Positions 1 through 8,800 of a DNA stretch of 38,277 nt are shown one piece after another. The first letter of the stretch is position 1. The number at the start of each line of letters is the position of its first letter. The notes beneath the pieces are model-generated. The model saw only the letters and a program-made list of their open reading frames with translations, was not told the DNA's origin and did no database searches. The stretch comes from an uncultured bacterium (GTDB lineage: Bacteria; Verrucomicrobiota; Kiritimatiellia; RFP12; UBA1067). The DNA lies in contig CADCOC010000021.1 in NCBI GenBank assembly GCA_902802945.1, positions 27,457-65,733 on the forward strand, written 5' to 3'. Both the position numbers and the translations under genes were made by a program.

Positions 1-2
1 CG

Positions 3-2027
3 GGGGCCGACAACATCAAGCCCGTCTCGGTCGTGACGTACGACTCCGCGGCGGGTGGATGGAAGTACGAGTCGATGAAGGACTTCATGTCCGACGGCAA
101 GACGTATTCGACGAGCAAGACGATGTCGTACCAGCTATCGGCGAACGGCCTCGTCGTCAAGCCCGACTCGATAAAGGGCGCGCGCAGGGCCTGCGGCAAG
201 ATACAGGACGACTACACGGCCTACATTCTCGCCTACATCGACTGGCAGAACGCCTGCAACGCTTACAACGGAAAGTACAACACGCTCGCGGTGAAGATCG
301 ACAACATCAGCGCCGTGTACCACGCGCAGGAGGACGCATGGATTTCGGAGCAGCAGCGCTTCGGATTCGGCGTCGCGAACTGTGTACTGAAGATGATAGC
401 CCAGAATGCGTCGGCGTCGTTCAAGATGTCTGGAGAGCTTCTCGAGGACGTTTCTCAGTATCAAGCGAACGTGTCGAAGATGACCGCGTTCACCGTCGGT
501 CTCGCGTCAGGGTTCACGCCCGGTCTCGCGCTCTATTCGGCTGCCGGCGGGGCGACTGTCGGGGGGAAGGCCGGGTTCAAGGGCCTTGCGGAGATGATGG
601 ATGGGATCGTGGCGGGCATCGACTCCGCGCAGGGGCAGTTCGAATCTCGCGCCTCGCTCGAGTCCGCATGCGCCTCGTGGAACGAAGCCAAGAAGGCTGC
701 GTTCGACGAGGCGAAGGACGCGATAGGCGAGCTGAAGGAGGCCGCCATCGACGTGCAGACCACCTGGGCGGCGATGATCGCGGCGGCCGAGAACTTTGAC
801 ACGACCGTCGCCGAGGGCGACAGGATACAGACCGAGCGCGAGAAGGCGCGCGCCCGCCGCGTCAACAGGTTCATCCGCCTCAGGTACCAGGACATGTTCT
901 TCCGCCAGATGCGCAACGAGGCGCTTACGCGCTACTCGCAGGCCTTCGACCTCGCCCAGAAGTACGTCTACATGGCGGCGCAGGTCTACGACTACGAGAC
1001 GACGCTCCTCTCTGCGGATCGCGCTTCCGGCGACACGTTCCGCTCGGAGATCATAGGCGCGCGCTCTCTCGGCGTCTTCGACGACGACGGCAAGCCCGTT
1101 ATGAACGCCGGATACGGCGACGCGGGCCTGGCGGACATCCTCGCCCGGATGCAGGCCAACTACCTCGTGCTCAAGCCGCGCCTCGGCATAAACAACCCAG
1201 ACAGGAACGCGACGTGGTTCTCGCTCAGGAGCGAGCTCTTCCGCATCGAAGACGGCGCGGAAGGGGACGCCGACTGGCGGCTCGCCCTCTCAAAGTGCGT
1301 CGTCGACGACATCCGCACCGTTCCCGAGTACAGGCGCTACTGCCAGTCCGTCGCCTCGTCTTCCTCGCTTCAGGCGAAGGAGCCTGCCATCGTGATACGC
1401 TTCTCCTCTACGATCGACTTCGCGAAGAACTTCTTCGGCAAGGACCTCGAGGCGGGCGACCACGCGCTCGACTCTTCCTACTACGCCACGAAGATCGCCG
1501 GTGCGGGCGTGAAGTTCGACAACTACCCGTCCAACTCCCTCGCCGCGACGCCCGTCGTCTACCTCATCCCGGCTGGCGCCGACAGAATGCGCATCCCGGG
1601 CGGCGGCGAGAACGGCACGGTACTCGACTGGAACGTCGCCGACCAGGTGATCCCTGTCCCGTACTCAATCGGCTCCACCGAGCTCGACGACGCCGATTGG
1701 CTGCCGCTCTACACCGGCTACTCCGCCGGCGTGGAGGCGTTGGCGAAGATTCGCCGCATGCCGTCGTTCCGCGCGCTCATCGCGGACGAGGACGACGACG
1801 ACAAGGCACTCGCCTCGACGCGACTCATAGGGCGCAGCGCCTGGAACACGAAGTGGGTGATGATCATTCCGGCCGGACAGCTCCTCGGCGGAAACGCCGA
1901 GGACCGCGCCCGGGCCCTCTCGGTCTTCATCAACGGCGAGGACACCAACCGCGACGGTTTAGTTGACGTCCCTGGAATCTCAGATATTGAACTCGGACTC
2001 AAGACCTACGCCACGTCTGGTAACTGA
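3..2027 (+). CDS. Uncharacterised large protein, 5'-truncated by the window edge
   Basis: The reading frame is open from the first bases of the window, so the true start lies upstream; the GTG at 33 is only an internal candidate. At least 675 residues are visible, with no recognised catalytic domain. Residues about 200-330 (counted from the GTG) are rich in A, E, K, R and predicted helical or coiled, while the C-terminal half looks like a folded globular region. It ends with the motif DTNRDGLVDVPGISDIELG followed by a short tail. The following gene encodes an exported protein, so this may be a secreted or cell-surface giant protein, but its N-terminus is not visible. No function is assigned. 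Confidence 0.75.
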   Translation, partial: GADNIKPVSVVTYDSAAGGWKYESMKDFMSDGKTYSTSKTMSYQLSANGLVVKPDSIKGARRACGKIQDDYTAYILAYIDWQNACNAYNGKYNTLAVKIDNISAVYHAQEDAWISEQQRFGFGVANCVLKMIAQNASASFKMSGELLEDVSQYQANVSKMTAFTVGLASGFTPGLALYSAAGGATVGGKAGFKGLAEMMDGIVAGIDSAQGQFESRASLESACASWNEAKKAAFDEAKDAIGELKEAAIDVQTTWAAMIAAAENFDTTVAEGDRIQTEREKARARRVNRFIRLRYQDMFFRQMRNEALTRYSQAFDLAQKYVYMAAQVYDYETTLLSADRASGDTFRSEIIGARSLGVFDDDGKPVMNAGYGDAGLADILARMQANYLVLKPRLGINNPDRNATWFSLRSELFRIEDGAEGDADWRLALSKCVVDDIRTVPEYRRYCQSVASSSSLQAKEPAIVIRFSSTIDFAKNFFGKDLEAGDHALDSSYYATKIAGAGVKFDNYPSNSLAATPVVYLIPAGADRMRIPGGGENGTVLDWNVADQVIPVPYSIGSTELDDADWLPLYTGYSAGVEALAKIRRMPSFRALIADEDDDDKALASTRLIGRSAWNTKWVMIIPAGQLLGGNAEDRARALSVFINGEDTNRDGLVDVPGISDIELGLKTYATSGN

Positions 2028-2033
2028 GTGAGA

Positions 2034-2089
2034 GTGTAAAGTGAAAAGTGTAAAGTGTAAAATGAAAAGTGTAAAGAGGGAAAGGATAA
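2034..2089 (+). repeat. Heptamer tandem repeat (GTGTAAA/GTGAAAA)
   Basis: Six contiguous 7-bp units run from 2034 to 2075: GTGTAAA four times, GTGAAAA once and ATGAAAA once. Two degenerate units follow (GAGGGAA, AGGATAA) and carry into the purine-rich ribosome-binding region of the next gene. The repeat fills the entire spacer between two genes. Confidence 0.85.
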
Positions 2090-2092
2090 CCA

Positions 2093-2968
2093 ATGTTTGA
2101 GAGGCTAACATCCAAATCGCGTCTCCTGTCTCGCGTCTCGTGTCTCGCGCTGCTCGCCTGCGCGGCTGCTATTCCCGTGCTCGCTGCGGACGATCCAGTC
2201 GTCGCTCTGCCTCCGTTCATCGTCACTGGTCGCGTCGTCGACTACGACGGCGCGGGCCTAAAGACGGCTGAGGTGCGCGTGCGCAAGGGTTCGCTTCTCC
2301 TTGCGCGTTGCTCTGTCGGATCCTTTGGCGAGGACACAGCCGCCAACTACTCCGTCGCCGTTCCAATGTCCAACACCGACATCCCCGCCGCCGCGAAGAC
2401 GGGCGATTCGCTCATGCTGGAGATCGACACCGGCTCTACCACCTACACGGACACGAACCTGAATGTCTCCGCTGCCAGCCCAGGTCGGACGCTGAAGCTC
2501 AACCTCCGTGCGGCAGCCTGTACGAATGACAAGGGCGTAGCCGACCAGTACCTCAACGACATCAGGTACGACCTTGAGGACATGGGGCTTTCGATATCCG
2601 ACTACGATCCGAACGCGGACTACGACGGCGACGGCGTTTCGAACTACATTGAGTATCTCGCAGGGACCGATGCGTTCGACCCTGCGGACGCCGGGCTGAA
2701 GATACTGTCGTGGCGTTCAGTTGAGGGCAACCCCGACGTAATGGAGGCGACGTTCCTGCCTTCGCGCGGCCGCGCGTACTCGGCGGAGCGTGCGCCGACG
2801 GACGGCGACGACGCGCTGTCGTTCGCGCACCGTCCGCACCAGACAGATCCTGCTCCTGGCGCGCCTGCCAAGAACTATCTCATTACTGAAGACGAGGATC
2901 CTGAAGTCCGTGTTATCTATCTCTACAAGGAAGGCGCTTCAAGCCTTTATCGTCTGCGCCTGGAGTAG
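2093..2968 (+). CDS. Exported protein with carboxypeptidase-regulatory-like and calcium-binding (TSP3-type) motifs
   Basis: A 291-residue protein with an N-terminal signal peptide: R/K-rich start, hydrophobic core, and a likely cleavage near residue 30 after VLAAD. Residues about 43-145 begin FIVTGRVVDYDGAGLKTAEV and resemble a carboxypeptidase regulatory-like beta-sandwich. Around residues 175-200 is DPNADYDGDGVSNYIEYLAG, an acidic loop typical of thrombospondin-type-3 or dockerin-like calcium sites in secreted PVC-bacterial proteins. A GAGGGAAAGGA purine stretch precedes the ATG. Much of the signal-peptide coding is made of 7-bp repeats. The gene overlaps the next CDS, so the two are probably co-translated. 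Likely secreted or cell-envelope; precise function unknown. Confidence 0.8.
   Translation: MFERLTSKSRLLSRVSCLALLACAAAIPVLAADDPVVALPPFIVTGRVVDYDGAGLKTAEVRVRKGSLLLARCSVGSFGEDTAANYSVAVPMSNTDIPAAAKTGDSLMLEIDTGSTTYTDTNLNVSAASPGRTLKLNLRAAACTNDKGVADQYLNDIRYDLEDMGLSISDYDPNADYDGDGVSNYIEYLAGTDAFDPADAGLKILSWRSVEGNPDVMEATFLPSRGRAYSAERAPTDGDDALSFAHRPHQTDPAPGAPAKNYLITEDEDPEVRVIYLYKEGASSLYRLRLE
2119..2153 (+). repeat. Heptamer repeat inside a signal-peptide coding sequence
   Basis: Five 7-bp units (GCGTCTC, CTGTCTC, GCGTCTC, GTGTCTC, GCGCTGC) encode the SRLLSRVSCLAL part of the signal peptide. The unit GTCTCNN is of the same type as the heptamers near 37521-37576. Confidence 0.75.
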
Positions 2969-3374
2969 CGTCGCCGTCGGCGATGCTTTCACCAACCATG
3001 CAGGCTATGTGGTTAGCGGTAGTCTCACGGCGCTCACTAACGGTACTGCCGTAATCAATGGCCGAGCCTATCCGCTTTCCATCTTTCCCGATTCGGAACA
3101 GGCGCGGATGCGCAAGCTCCTCAAGATTCCGCTTGCGCTGCCGCCCGCCCTGGAGGCGCGCCGACGCGCCCTCCGCGAACGCCTTCTCCGCAACGAGGCC
3201 CTGCTGAAGGCTGGTGCGAAGACCCCCGCCGCCGCAGCCGCACAGCGCGCAAAAATCGAGGCGGCTTGGCATCGGATGCTTGAGGCGTCAGAACTAGATG
3301 AAATGACGCGCGCGCACTGGGCTACACGCTTGAATTTCCAACGAAAAAAGCGCATGGGCGAAAACAATGAGTGA
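2910..3374 (+). CDS. Small exported protein of unknown function
   Basis: I chose the GTG at 2910, giving 154 residues that begin with a plausible signal peptide (LSISTRKALQAFIVCAWSS, then VAVGDA as a cleavage region). A GAGGA motif lies about 11 bases upstream. This start overlaps the preceding exported-protein gene by 59 bases in another frame. The mature part opens with FTNHAGYVVSGSLTALTNGT and RAYPLSIFPDSEQ. The C-terminal half is strongly basic and helical (KLLKIPLALPPALEARRRAL onward). No catalytic motif or family is recognised. The tight overlap with its neighbour suggests the two products act together at the cell envelope. The exact start is uncertain. Confidence 0.6.
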   Translation: MLSISTRKALQAFIVCAWSSVAVGDAFTNHAGYVVSGSLTALTNGTAVINGRAYPLSIFPDSEQARMRKLLKIPLALPPALEARRRALRERLLRNEALLKAGAKTPAAAAAQRAKIEAAWHRMLEASELDEMTRAHWATRLNFQRKKRMGENNE

Positions 3375-4068
3375 ATATCTTTCCCGAATCTCGGAAATAC
3401 TCTCCCGCATCGAGGCGGAGGAGGCCGATGCGCTTGCGGCGGGCGCCGCCGCGGTTGCGGACGTCATCTGCCGTGACGGGCTTGTACACGTCTTTGGCTG
3501 TGGACACTCGCATCTCGCCGCGCTTGACACCTTCTACCGCGCGGGCGGGTTGGCGTGCGTCTCGCCCGTCCTTGACGAGGACCTAATGCTCCACGACGGC
3601 GCGGCAAAGTCGAGCCGTATGGAGAAGATGTCCGGTATCGCCGCCGAGGTCTACCGTCGCCATGCGGTGAAAGCGGGTGACCTCTTCGTGGTCATCTCCG
3701 CGAGCGGCAAGAACGCGGCGCCCGTGGAGATGTTGCGCGCGGCAAAGGCCGATGGCGTCAAGACGGTGGCGATTTCCTCATCGTCGTATCGTGCGCACGG
3801 TGCCGTACTGCTGGACGAGGCGGACATTCCAATCGACTGCAAGGTGCCGCATGGTGACGCCGTGATAGAGGTAGGCGCGGCGAAAATGGGTGGGCTTTCC
3901 ACATACGCCTCGCTCTTCATCCTCAACTCGATTCTTATCGAGGGCGCGAAGAAGGCCGAGGCGCGAGGCGTGACGCCGCCGATATACACGAGCGGCAACG
4001 TCGAGGGCGGCACGGCGAGGAACGTCGCCTTAGAGCAACGCTACTTCGGCAGAGTGAAGCGGCTATGA
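3367..4068 (+). CDS. SIS-domain sugar-phosphate isomerase-like protein (UPF0309-type)
   Basis: A 233-residue single SIS (sugar isomerase) domain protein. Visible landmarks are VHVFGCGHSHLAALDTFYRAGG (family-typical glycine-rich/GHS segment), LFVVISASGKNAAPVEML (phosphosugar-binding Ser-rich loop with the following helix) and AAKADGVKTVAISSSS. Length and motif order match the UPF0309 group of SIS proteins, which bind phosphosugars, but the reaction is not established from sequence. It overlaps the preceding gene by 8 bases, and its TGA overlaps the ATG of the following PfkB-type kinase (ATGA), so an isomerase-kinase pair acting on one sugar is plausible. Confidence 0.85.
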   Translation: MSEYLSRISEILSRIEAEEADALAAGAAAVADVICRDGLVHVFGCGHSHLAALDTFYRAGGLACVSPVLDEDLMLHDGAAKSSRMEKMSGIAAEVYRRHAVKAGDLFVVISASGKNAAPVEMLRAAKADGVKTVAISSSSYRAHGAVLLDEADIPIDCKVPHGDAVIEVGAAKMGGLSTYASLFILNSILIEGAKKAEARGVTPPIYTSGNVEGGTARNVALEQRYFGRVKRL

Positions 4069-4970
4069 TGAAATGTTCACAAATGACAATTGACAAAATT
4101 GTTCACAAATCACAAATGTCAAGTTCCCCGATAATCGCAGTCATCGGTCTGGTGGGGAGGTCGCTTTTCTTTAATGTGCCGCGTTTTCATGCGGGTGGGG
4201 AGACGGTTCACGCGACTGAGTTTCACGAAGAGTGGGGCGGCAAGGGATTCAACCAGGCCGTTGCGGCGGCAAGGCAGGGGGCGAAGGTCTCGTTTTTGGG
4301 CAAGGTCGGCAATGAGGCCGATTCATGCGCCGTGAGTGCCTTCTGCGAGAAGGAGGGCATTGCGCCAGTCGTGTACTATTCCGATCCGTCTGTCCTGCCT
4401 ACAGCGTGCGCGGCGATTCTGACGGATGGTTCAGGCGAGACGCGCGTGACGGTGGCGCGTGGCAGTGAACTGGACGAAGCAGACGTTGATTTTGGCTTCA
4501 AGGAGGCAATCGCGAATGCGGACATTCTTCTCCTGAACAACGAGGTGCCGGAGGAGGTGGATCTCCGCGCATCGGAGATAGCCGAAGCGAACGGCGTGAA
4601 GATCATATTCAATCCTGCGCCGTCGCGTCCGGTTTCGGAGGCGCTGAAGAGGCGAGTTTTCCTTTGGACGCCCAACGAATTCGAGGAGGCGGCGCTTGGG
4701 GACGTACCTGGCGAAGTCGTCACGACGCTCGGTGCGAAGGGATGCCGTATCCGCTCGACGGGCGACGTCATCCCCGCGCCGCCAGCGGAGGCCGTAGATT
4801 CCACGGGCGCGGGCGACACGTTCAACGGAGTACTTGCCGTGCGTCTCGCGGAAGGCGCGTCGCTGCGCGACGCCTGCGTTGCAGCGAATGCTGCGGCGTC
4901 GCAGTCTGTGGCGGTGCGTTATGTGCTTCCGTCCATCCCATACAGAGGTTGCCTTTCAATTTCTGAGTAA
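4065..4970 (+). CDS. PfkB/ribokinase-family carbohydrate kinase
   Basis: This 301-residue protein has the ribokinase-family layout. EEWGGKGFNQAVAAARQGA is the N-terminal signature; VDSTGAGDTFNGVLA is the C-terminal one, with the catalytic base expected at Asp251. The probable substrate is a furanose or related sugar, phosphorylated with ATP; ribokinase is the closest guess. The start is ambiguous. ATG 4065 overlaps the stop of the SIS gene by 4 bases. However, residues 1-17 are encoded by a 7-bp repeat tract and fall outside the family fold, and ATG 4116 directly precedes the first beta strand (SSSPIIAVIGLVG). The upstream partner is a SIS-domain protein. Confidence 0.85.
   Translation: MMKCSQMTIDKIVHKSQMSSSPIIAVIGLVGRSLFFNVPRFHAGGETVHATEFHEEWGGKGFNQAVAAARQGAKVSFLGKVGNEADSCAVSAFCEKEGIAPVVYYSDPSVLPTACAAILTDGSGETRVTVARGSELDEADVDFGFKEAIANADILLLNNEVPEEVDLRASEIAEANGVKIIFNPAPSRPVSEALKRRVFLWTPNEFEEAALGDVPGEVVTTLGAKGCRIRSTGDVIPAPPAEAVDSTGAGDTFNGVLAVRLAEGASLRDACVAANAAASQSVAVRYVLPSIPYRGCLSISE
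4076..4122 (+). repeat. Heptamer repeat (NTNNCAA) at the kinase start
   Basis: Two runs of three 7-bp units (TTCACAA, ATGACAA, TTGACAA, then TTCACAA, ATCACAA, ATGTCAA) are separated by AATTG. They overlap the N-terminal codons of the PfkB-family gene. Confidence 0.75.
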
Positions 4971-5063
4971 TTTCGCGTCAAAGCAACCAGCGGTAACTTC
5001 AATCAGTAGCGTTTTGGCGGCGGACGCCGCGCCGTCCCAGTAAAAGGAGAAGGGCAGTAGATT

Positions 5064-5162
5064 ATGAAATTGAGATTCAACGGTAAGGAAGTCGATGTCA
5101 TAGAGGCGTCGGAACTGGATGTGTGCGGCACCGCCAACTGGGTGTTCCCAGCAATTTTCTAA
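5064..5162 (+). CDS. Putative 32-residue small protein
   Basis: A short ORF begins MKLRFNGKEVDVIEASELD and ends GTANWVFPAIF. It has a strong ribosome-binding region (AAAGGAGAAGGG) about 11 bases upstream and sits 16 bases before the next gene, so the two could share a transcript. The N-terminal beta-strand-like pattern could also be the surviving start of a decayed larger gene. No family is recognised. It is supported only by its ribosome-binding site, its spacing and its protein-like composition. Confidence 0.4.
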   Translation: MKLRFNGKEVDVIEASELDVCGTANWVFPAIF

Positions 5163-5178
5163 AGAAAGGCCAAGAACC

Positions 5179-5751
5179 ATGAATGCTATAGATCGCTCAC
5201 CTTTTCACTTTGAAGTGGAAGATGTCTACCTGAGTTCTGGATTCTCCGGGAAAATCGTTTCCTGCACAGAAGGGGGAAAAGGAGCGCTTGCCGCCAATGT
5301 CGACCGTGCCAGCACATGGGAAACCATTGTCCCAGAACCGCAAGCCGATGGCACCGTCGCATTTCGATCGAAGGTTAGCAACCTTTACATAAGCGTTGTT
5401 GACGGCACTGATCGCCTCGTCCCATCTGTTTCGTGGATCAGGGAGTGGGAGAAGTTCCGGGCCGAGGTGGAGAAAGGTCTGGCCGACGGTTCCATAGATC
5501 GCGCAGCGGTGCAGGCATCGGCCGTCCGCATTCTTAACGCAACGCTCAACGGCATGAAACATGGCCTCCGCGCTGACTTGTGGGAGTTGTTCGACATCTA
5601 CCCGTATGGCCATTTTGACGGCGGATTTGTCCTCCGTTCCCGGAAAAACGGAAAGTTCGTGACCGTTGACGAACGTTCTGGTAACCGCCTCGCAGCGATT
5701 TGCGATGGTAATCCGCGCTCATGCGAAGTATTCTCGTTCTTGACACCATAG
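5179..5751 (+). CDS. Beta-trefoil (fascin/actin-crosslinking-like) domain protein, unknown function
   Basis: A 190-residue, cytoplasmic-looking protein with no signal peptide. Two segments look like beta-trefoil repeats: VYLSSGFSGKIVSCTEGG with the later FRSKVSNLYISVV, and near the C-terminus FVLRSRKNGKFVTVDE followed by a CEVFSFL-type closing strand. This is the pattern of fascin-like or ricin-like trefoils. A helical insertion (about residues 90-140) separates the halves. AAAGAAAGG precedes the ATG. The gene is followed after 92 bases by the large FHA/membrane protein. Both share A/T-richer codon use unlike the neighbours, suggesting joint acquisition. The assignment is by strand pattern only. 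Confidence 0.6.
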   Translation: MNAIDRSPFHFEVEDVYLSSGFSGKIVSCTEGGKGALAANVDRASTWETIVPEPQADGTVAFRSKVSNLYISVVDGTDRLVPSVSWIREWEKFRAEVEKGLADGSIDRAAVQASAVRILNATLNGMKHGLRADLWELFDIYPYGHFDGGFVLRSRKNGKFVTVDERSGNRLAAICDGNPRSCEVFSFLTP

Positions 5752-5843
5752 CCGGCCATTGCGGGCGGTGTATCGGCAGCGCGGTGGGTTTTCCCAGACA
5801 ACCTGCAAGCTTCTTGATGTGCAAAACAGAAAGTTGACACGGC

Positions 5844-8800
5844 ATGAAACAGAACCTGATCGTCGCGTACCCTGACGGACGAGAAGACGTTTATCCGATC
5901 ACGGAAGGGCAGTCCACGCTCGGATCGGACATCAAATGCGAATTTGGTATTCAGGCTTCGGGCGTAGAATCCCGCCACATCGTTTTTTCCTCAAGCAGAG
6001 ATGCGGTGTTCATTGTCAATCTTTGCGATTCGGAGACTGCCTGGCTCAATGGTGTCCCGCTTGACGAACGACACCTCTTCGAGGTGGGCGATCAGCTGAA
6101 TGTCGGAACCGTTACAATTCGTCTCCGTCTGGCGGCTCAGGAGGGTGAAGATCTATCTGCGTCGGCTGCGGGCGTCTCAGAGGTCGACAAAAGCGCGCGC
6201 CGGGACCTCAGATCCGGTTGGCGCGGATACCAGAAGGTACTGGAGAAAGTCGCTTCGTTCATCTCGCCTGCCGAAGCGGAGACGGCCGAACGGCTGCATT
6301 CTACTGGAATCCGTGCGCAGTTGCATGTGCTGCTCGCCATGGTGGCGTTGGCCGGCATGGCGTGGACTTTTCAAATCAGGCAATGGTTCATTTGCGAGGC
6401 GATTGCTTCGTACGCATCCCATTATGTGTTTCTCGTCACCACGCTTATCCTCATAGCCCGTCACAGAATCAGATGCGCCGGACGGATTTTCTCCTTGATT
6501 GCGTTTCTCGGTTTGGGTGGAGAGCCCCTACATGAAACGTGGACGAGTTATTTCAACGCTCTGAGCTGGGGTGTCGTGGACATGGCCGTCCTTTGCTATC
6601 TTTGGGGTTGGCTCTATGACATCGGGGGCGACTGCATTTTTGCAAAACGACGCCGGGGATTTGCATGGCGATATCTCCTGTTGCTGGCTTCTGTGGGCAT
6701 GCTCTGTTGGCTCTTAGTGCAGAGGGAGCAATCCTATCCGGGTCCCGCCTATTGCTACTGGCCGCTTCTGGGTATTGCGGCAACCTATCCGATTTGGTCA
6801 AGGCATATCCGCTTTTGCTTGGATGAAAGGCAGCTCGACATCCTGTTCGTATTGAGGCTTGCCTCTTTCCGCGATGTGCGTAGGTGGATTGCCCGTACCT
6901 GGACTGTCCTTGCCACATTAACTCCGCTCTTGCTCATTTTGGGTTCCCTGGGTGCAAGGAAAAGGCTGGTCTGGAAGGAGGCGGACGACAACCTTGTTGT
7001 AACGCAGACCGAATCCGGCGAAAAGCTTGCCTGGTATTGGTCAGACCGTGGACGTTATATGGCGAAAACAGATTTCGACACATCCCTCATCTACCAAATA
7101 CCTTACGACGTGCTGCTTGCTCCTGCTGACAATGATTGCGATCTGGCCGGCCGTCGTCCGGATGCCGGGTCCGTGGAATCCGAAGCCGGATGGGGAAATG
7201 ACGCGCTAAAAGAAAAGTGTGAAGAAGCAGAAAAGGCCGTCTGGGAGAGAAGCGCGGCTTACCGCTTGAATGAACTTTACAAGCGCATGCTGGACCAACG
7301 TGGCGTTGATGTAACAAACGAAGATGCCGTCTCGTCGGTTTATGGCAGTAATGACTGGAAGAGTGCCGTTGCAGCCTTTGAACGGCATAAGGATGTTGTC
7401 TCGCTTAGCGCAAAGGGAAAGTACCTTTGCCGAAAGATAGCAGTTGTTCAGCTCGAAGCCACAAACGCCGTCGCTTTCGCGGAACTCAAGGAGGCGCTTG
7501 CCCCCTATCGCATAACGGCGAGGGGGCGCAATCAGTTTGCAGAGCTAAGCAATGTCCGCACTACGAAGACGGTCTTTCTTGAGGAAGTGAACAACCGCGA
7601 AACATTCGGTTCCCGTAATTCCAAATTGTATCATGCGCAAATCGGTATTGGCATACAGCCTCGTTCGTTGCAGACGTCCAAATACATGTCTGCCGCAATT
7701 GGCTCGGTGATGATCCCAAGCCTAGTGCTTCTTGCCATAGGGGGGCTGCTCCTTTGGAAGCGGGGCGGCGATTCTGCCGTGGGTTTCTGGCTTGGTATTG
7801 CCACGGCGGCGCATGTCCTGGGCGCATTCCTAGCAACCGATTATCTGCTAATCGAGTCATCCATGAAATATCACCTTTGGCACTGGGCAGTTGAATCGCC
7901 CTGGGGGGGATTGGTTGCAGGTTGGCTTGGGATGGCTTTTTCTGCCGGTCGTGTTTTCTGGGACATCGCGCTTCTCGCCCAAAGTGTGCTGTTTGTCCTT
8001 CTGTGCTGGCCCAGAAAGCCCAATGCGCAAGAATGTCGGTGGAAAGGATGGCTGATTTTCATTGGCAAGGCAGCCATGATAGCCGTTCTCACCGCCATGA
8101 TTGGCATTGCTACTCCATTCATTGCGCCAGTGGCTTCAGGCGAAGCAACGGATTCCATGCTGGGCAGATTCGCGGCAATCCTTTTCGTGGGCATGCTCGG
8201 TTGGTTGCTTCGCAGGAAAAGGAGATTTCTAACCGAGGCACCGGACCTCGGATGGGAGTTCTTCGGAGGATGGCTTCTCTTGACGATGGCTATTTCGTTC
8301 CCAATTGTGGCCGGCAGCGGATTGGATCCTTTGATTCGCCCTGAAATATGGCTCGCGCCGATGTCCTGGATGGGAGAACGGACTTGCCTCGCGGGAATCC
8401 TCTCTGGGATTACAGCCGTGGCGGGCGGAGCACTGTTCCTGCGTCTTTTCATACGCAGAAAATTTCTCTCTGTATTGACTGTAAATGGATTTGCTTTCAC
8501 TTTGTTCGCGTTGATTGTCCCGCTCATTTCTGCAATCTGCAACCCGCTGGTCGCCGAACTGCTGCGCGGTTCCTTCATTCAGTCCAGTCAAGGTGAGAGG
8601 ATCGTCAGTATTGCCATTGTAGTCTTGGTGATGCATCCGATGTGGAATTATCTGAGCCGGCTATCTAAAAGGCTTTCGGGTAGAAACATCGTTCAAGTGG
8701 AATCGCGTGTTGAGGCGACGTTGGAAAGCATCCTTGAAAAACCAGGAGAGATTGATGTCCGCGACGAAGTGTTTGACAGGCTAGGAGACTTTGGGCTGAA

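Noticed and set aside
5034..5047. Terminator after the PfkB-family gene around GCGGCG-GA-CGCCGC
   Set aside because: A short GC dyad (near 5016-5030) without a following U-run; more likely chance in a GC-rich sequence.
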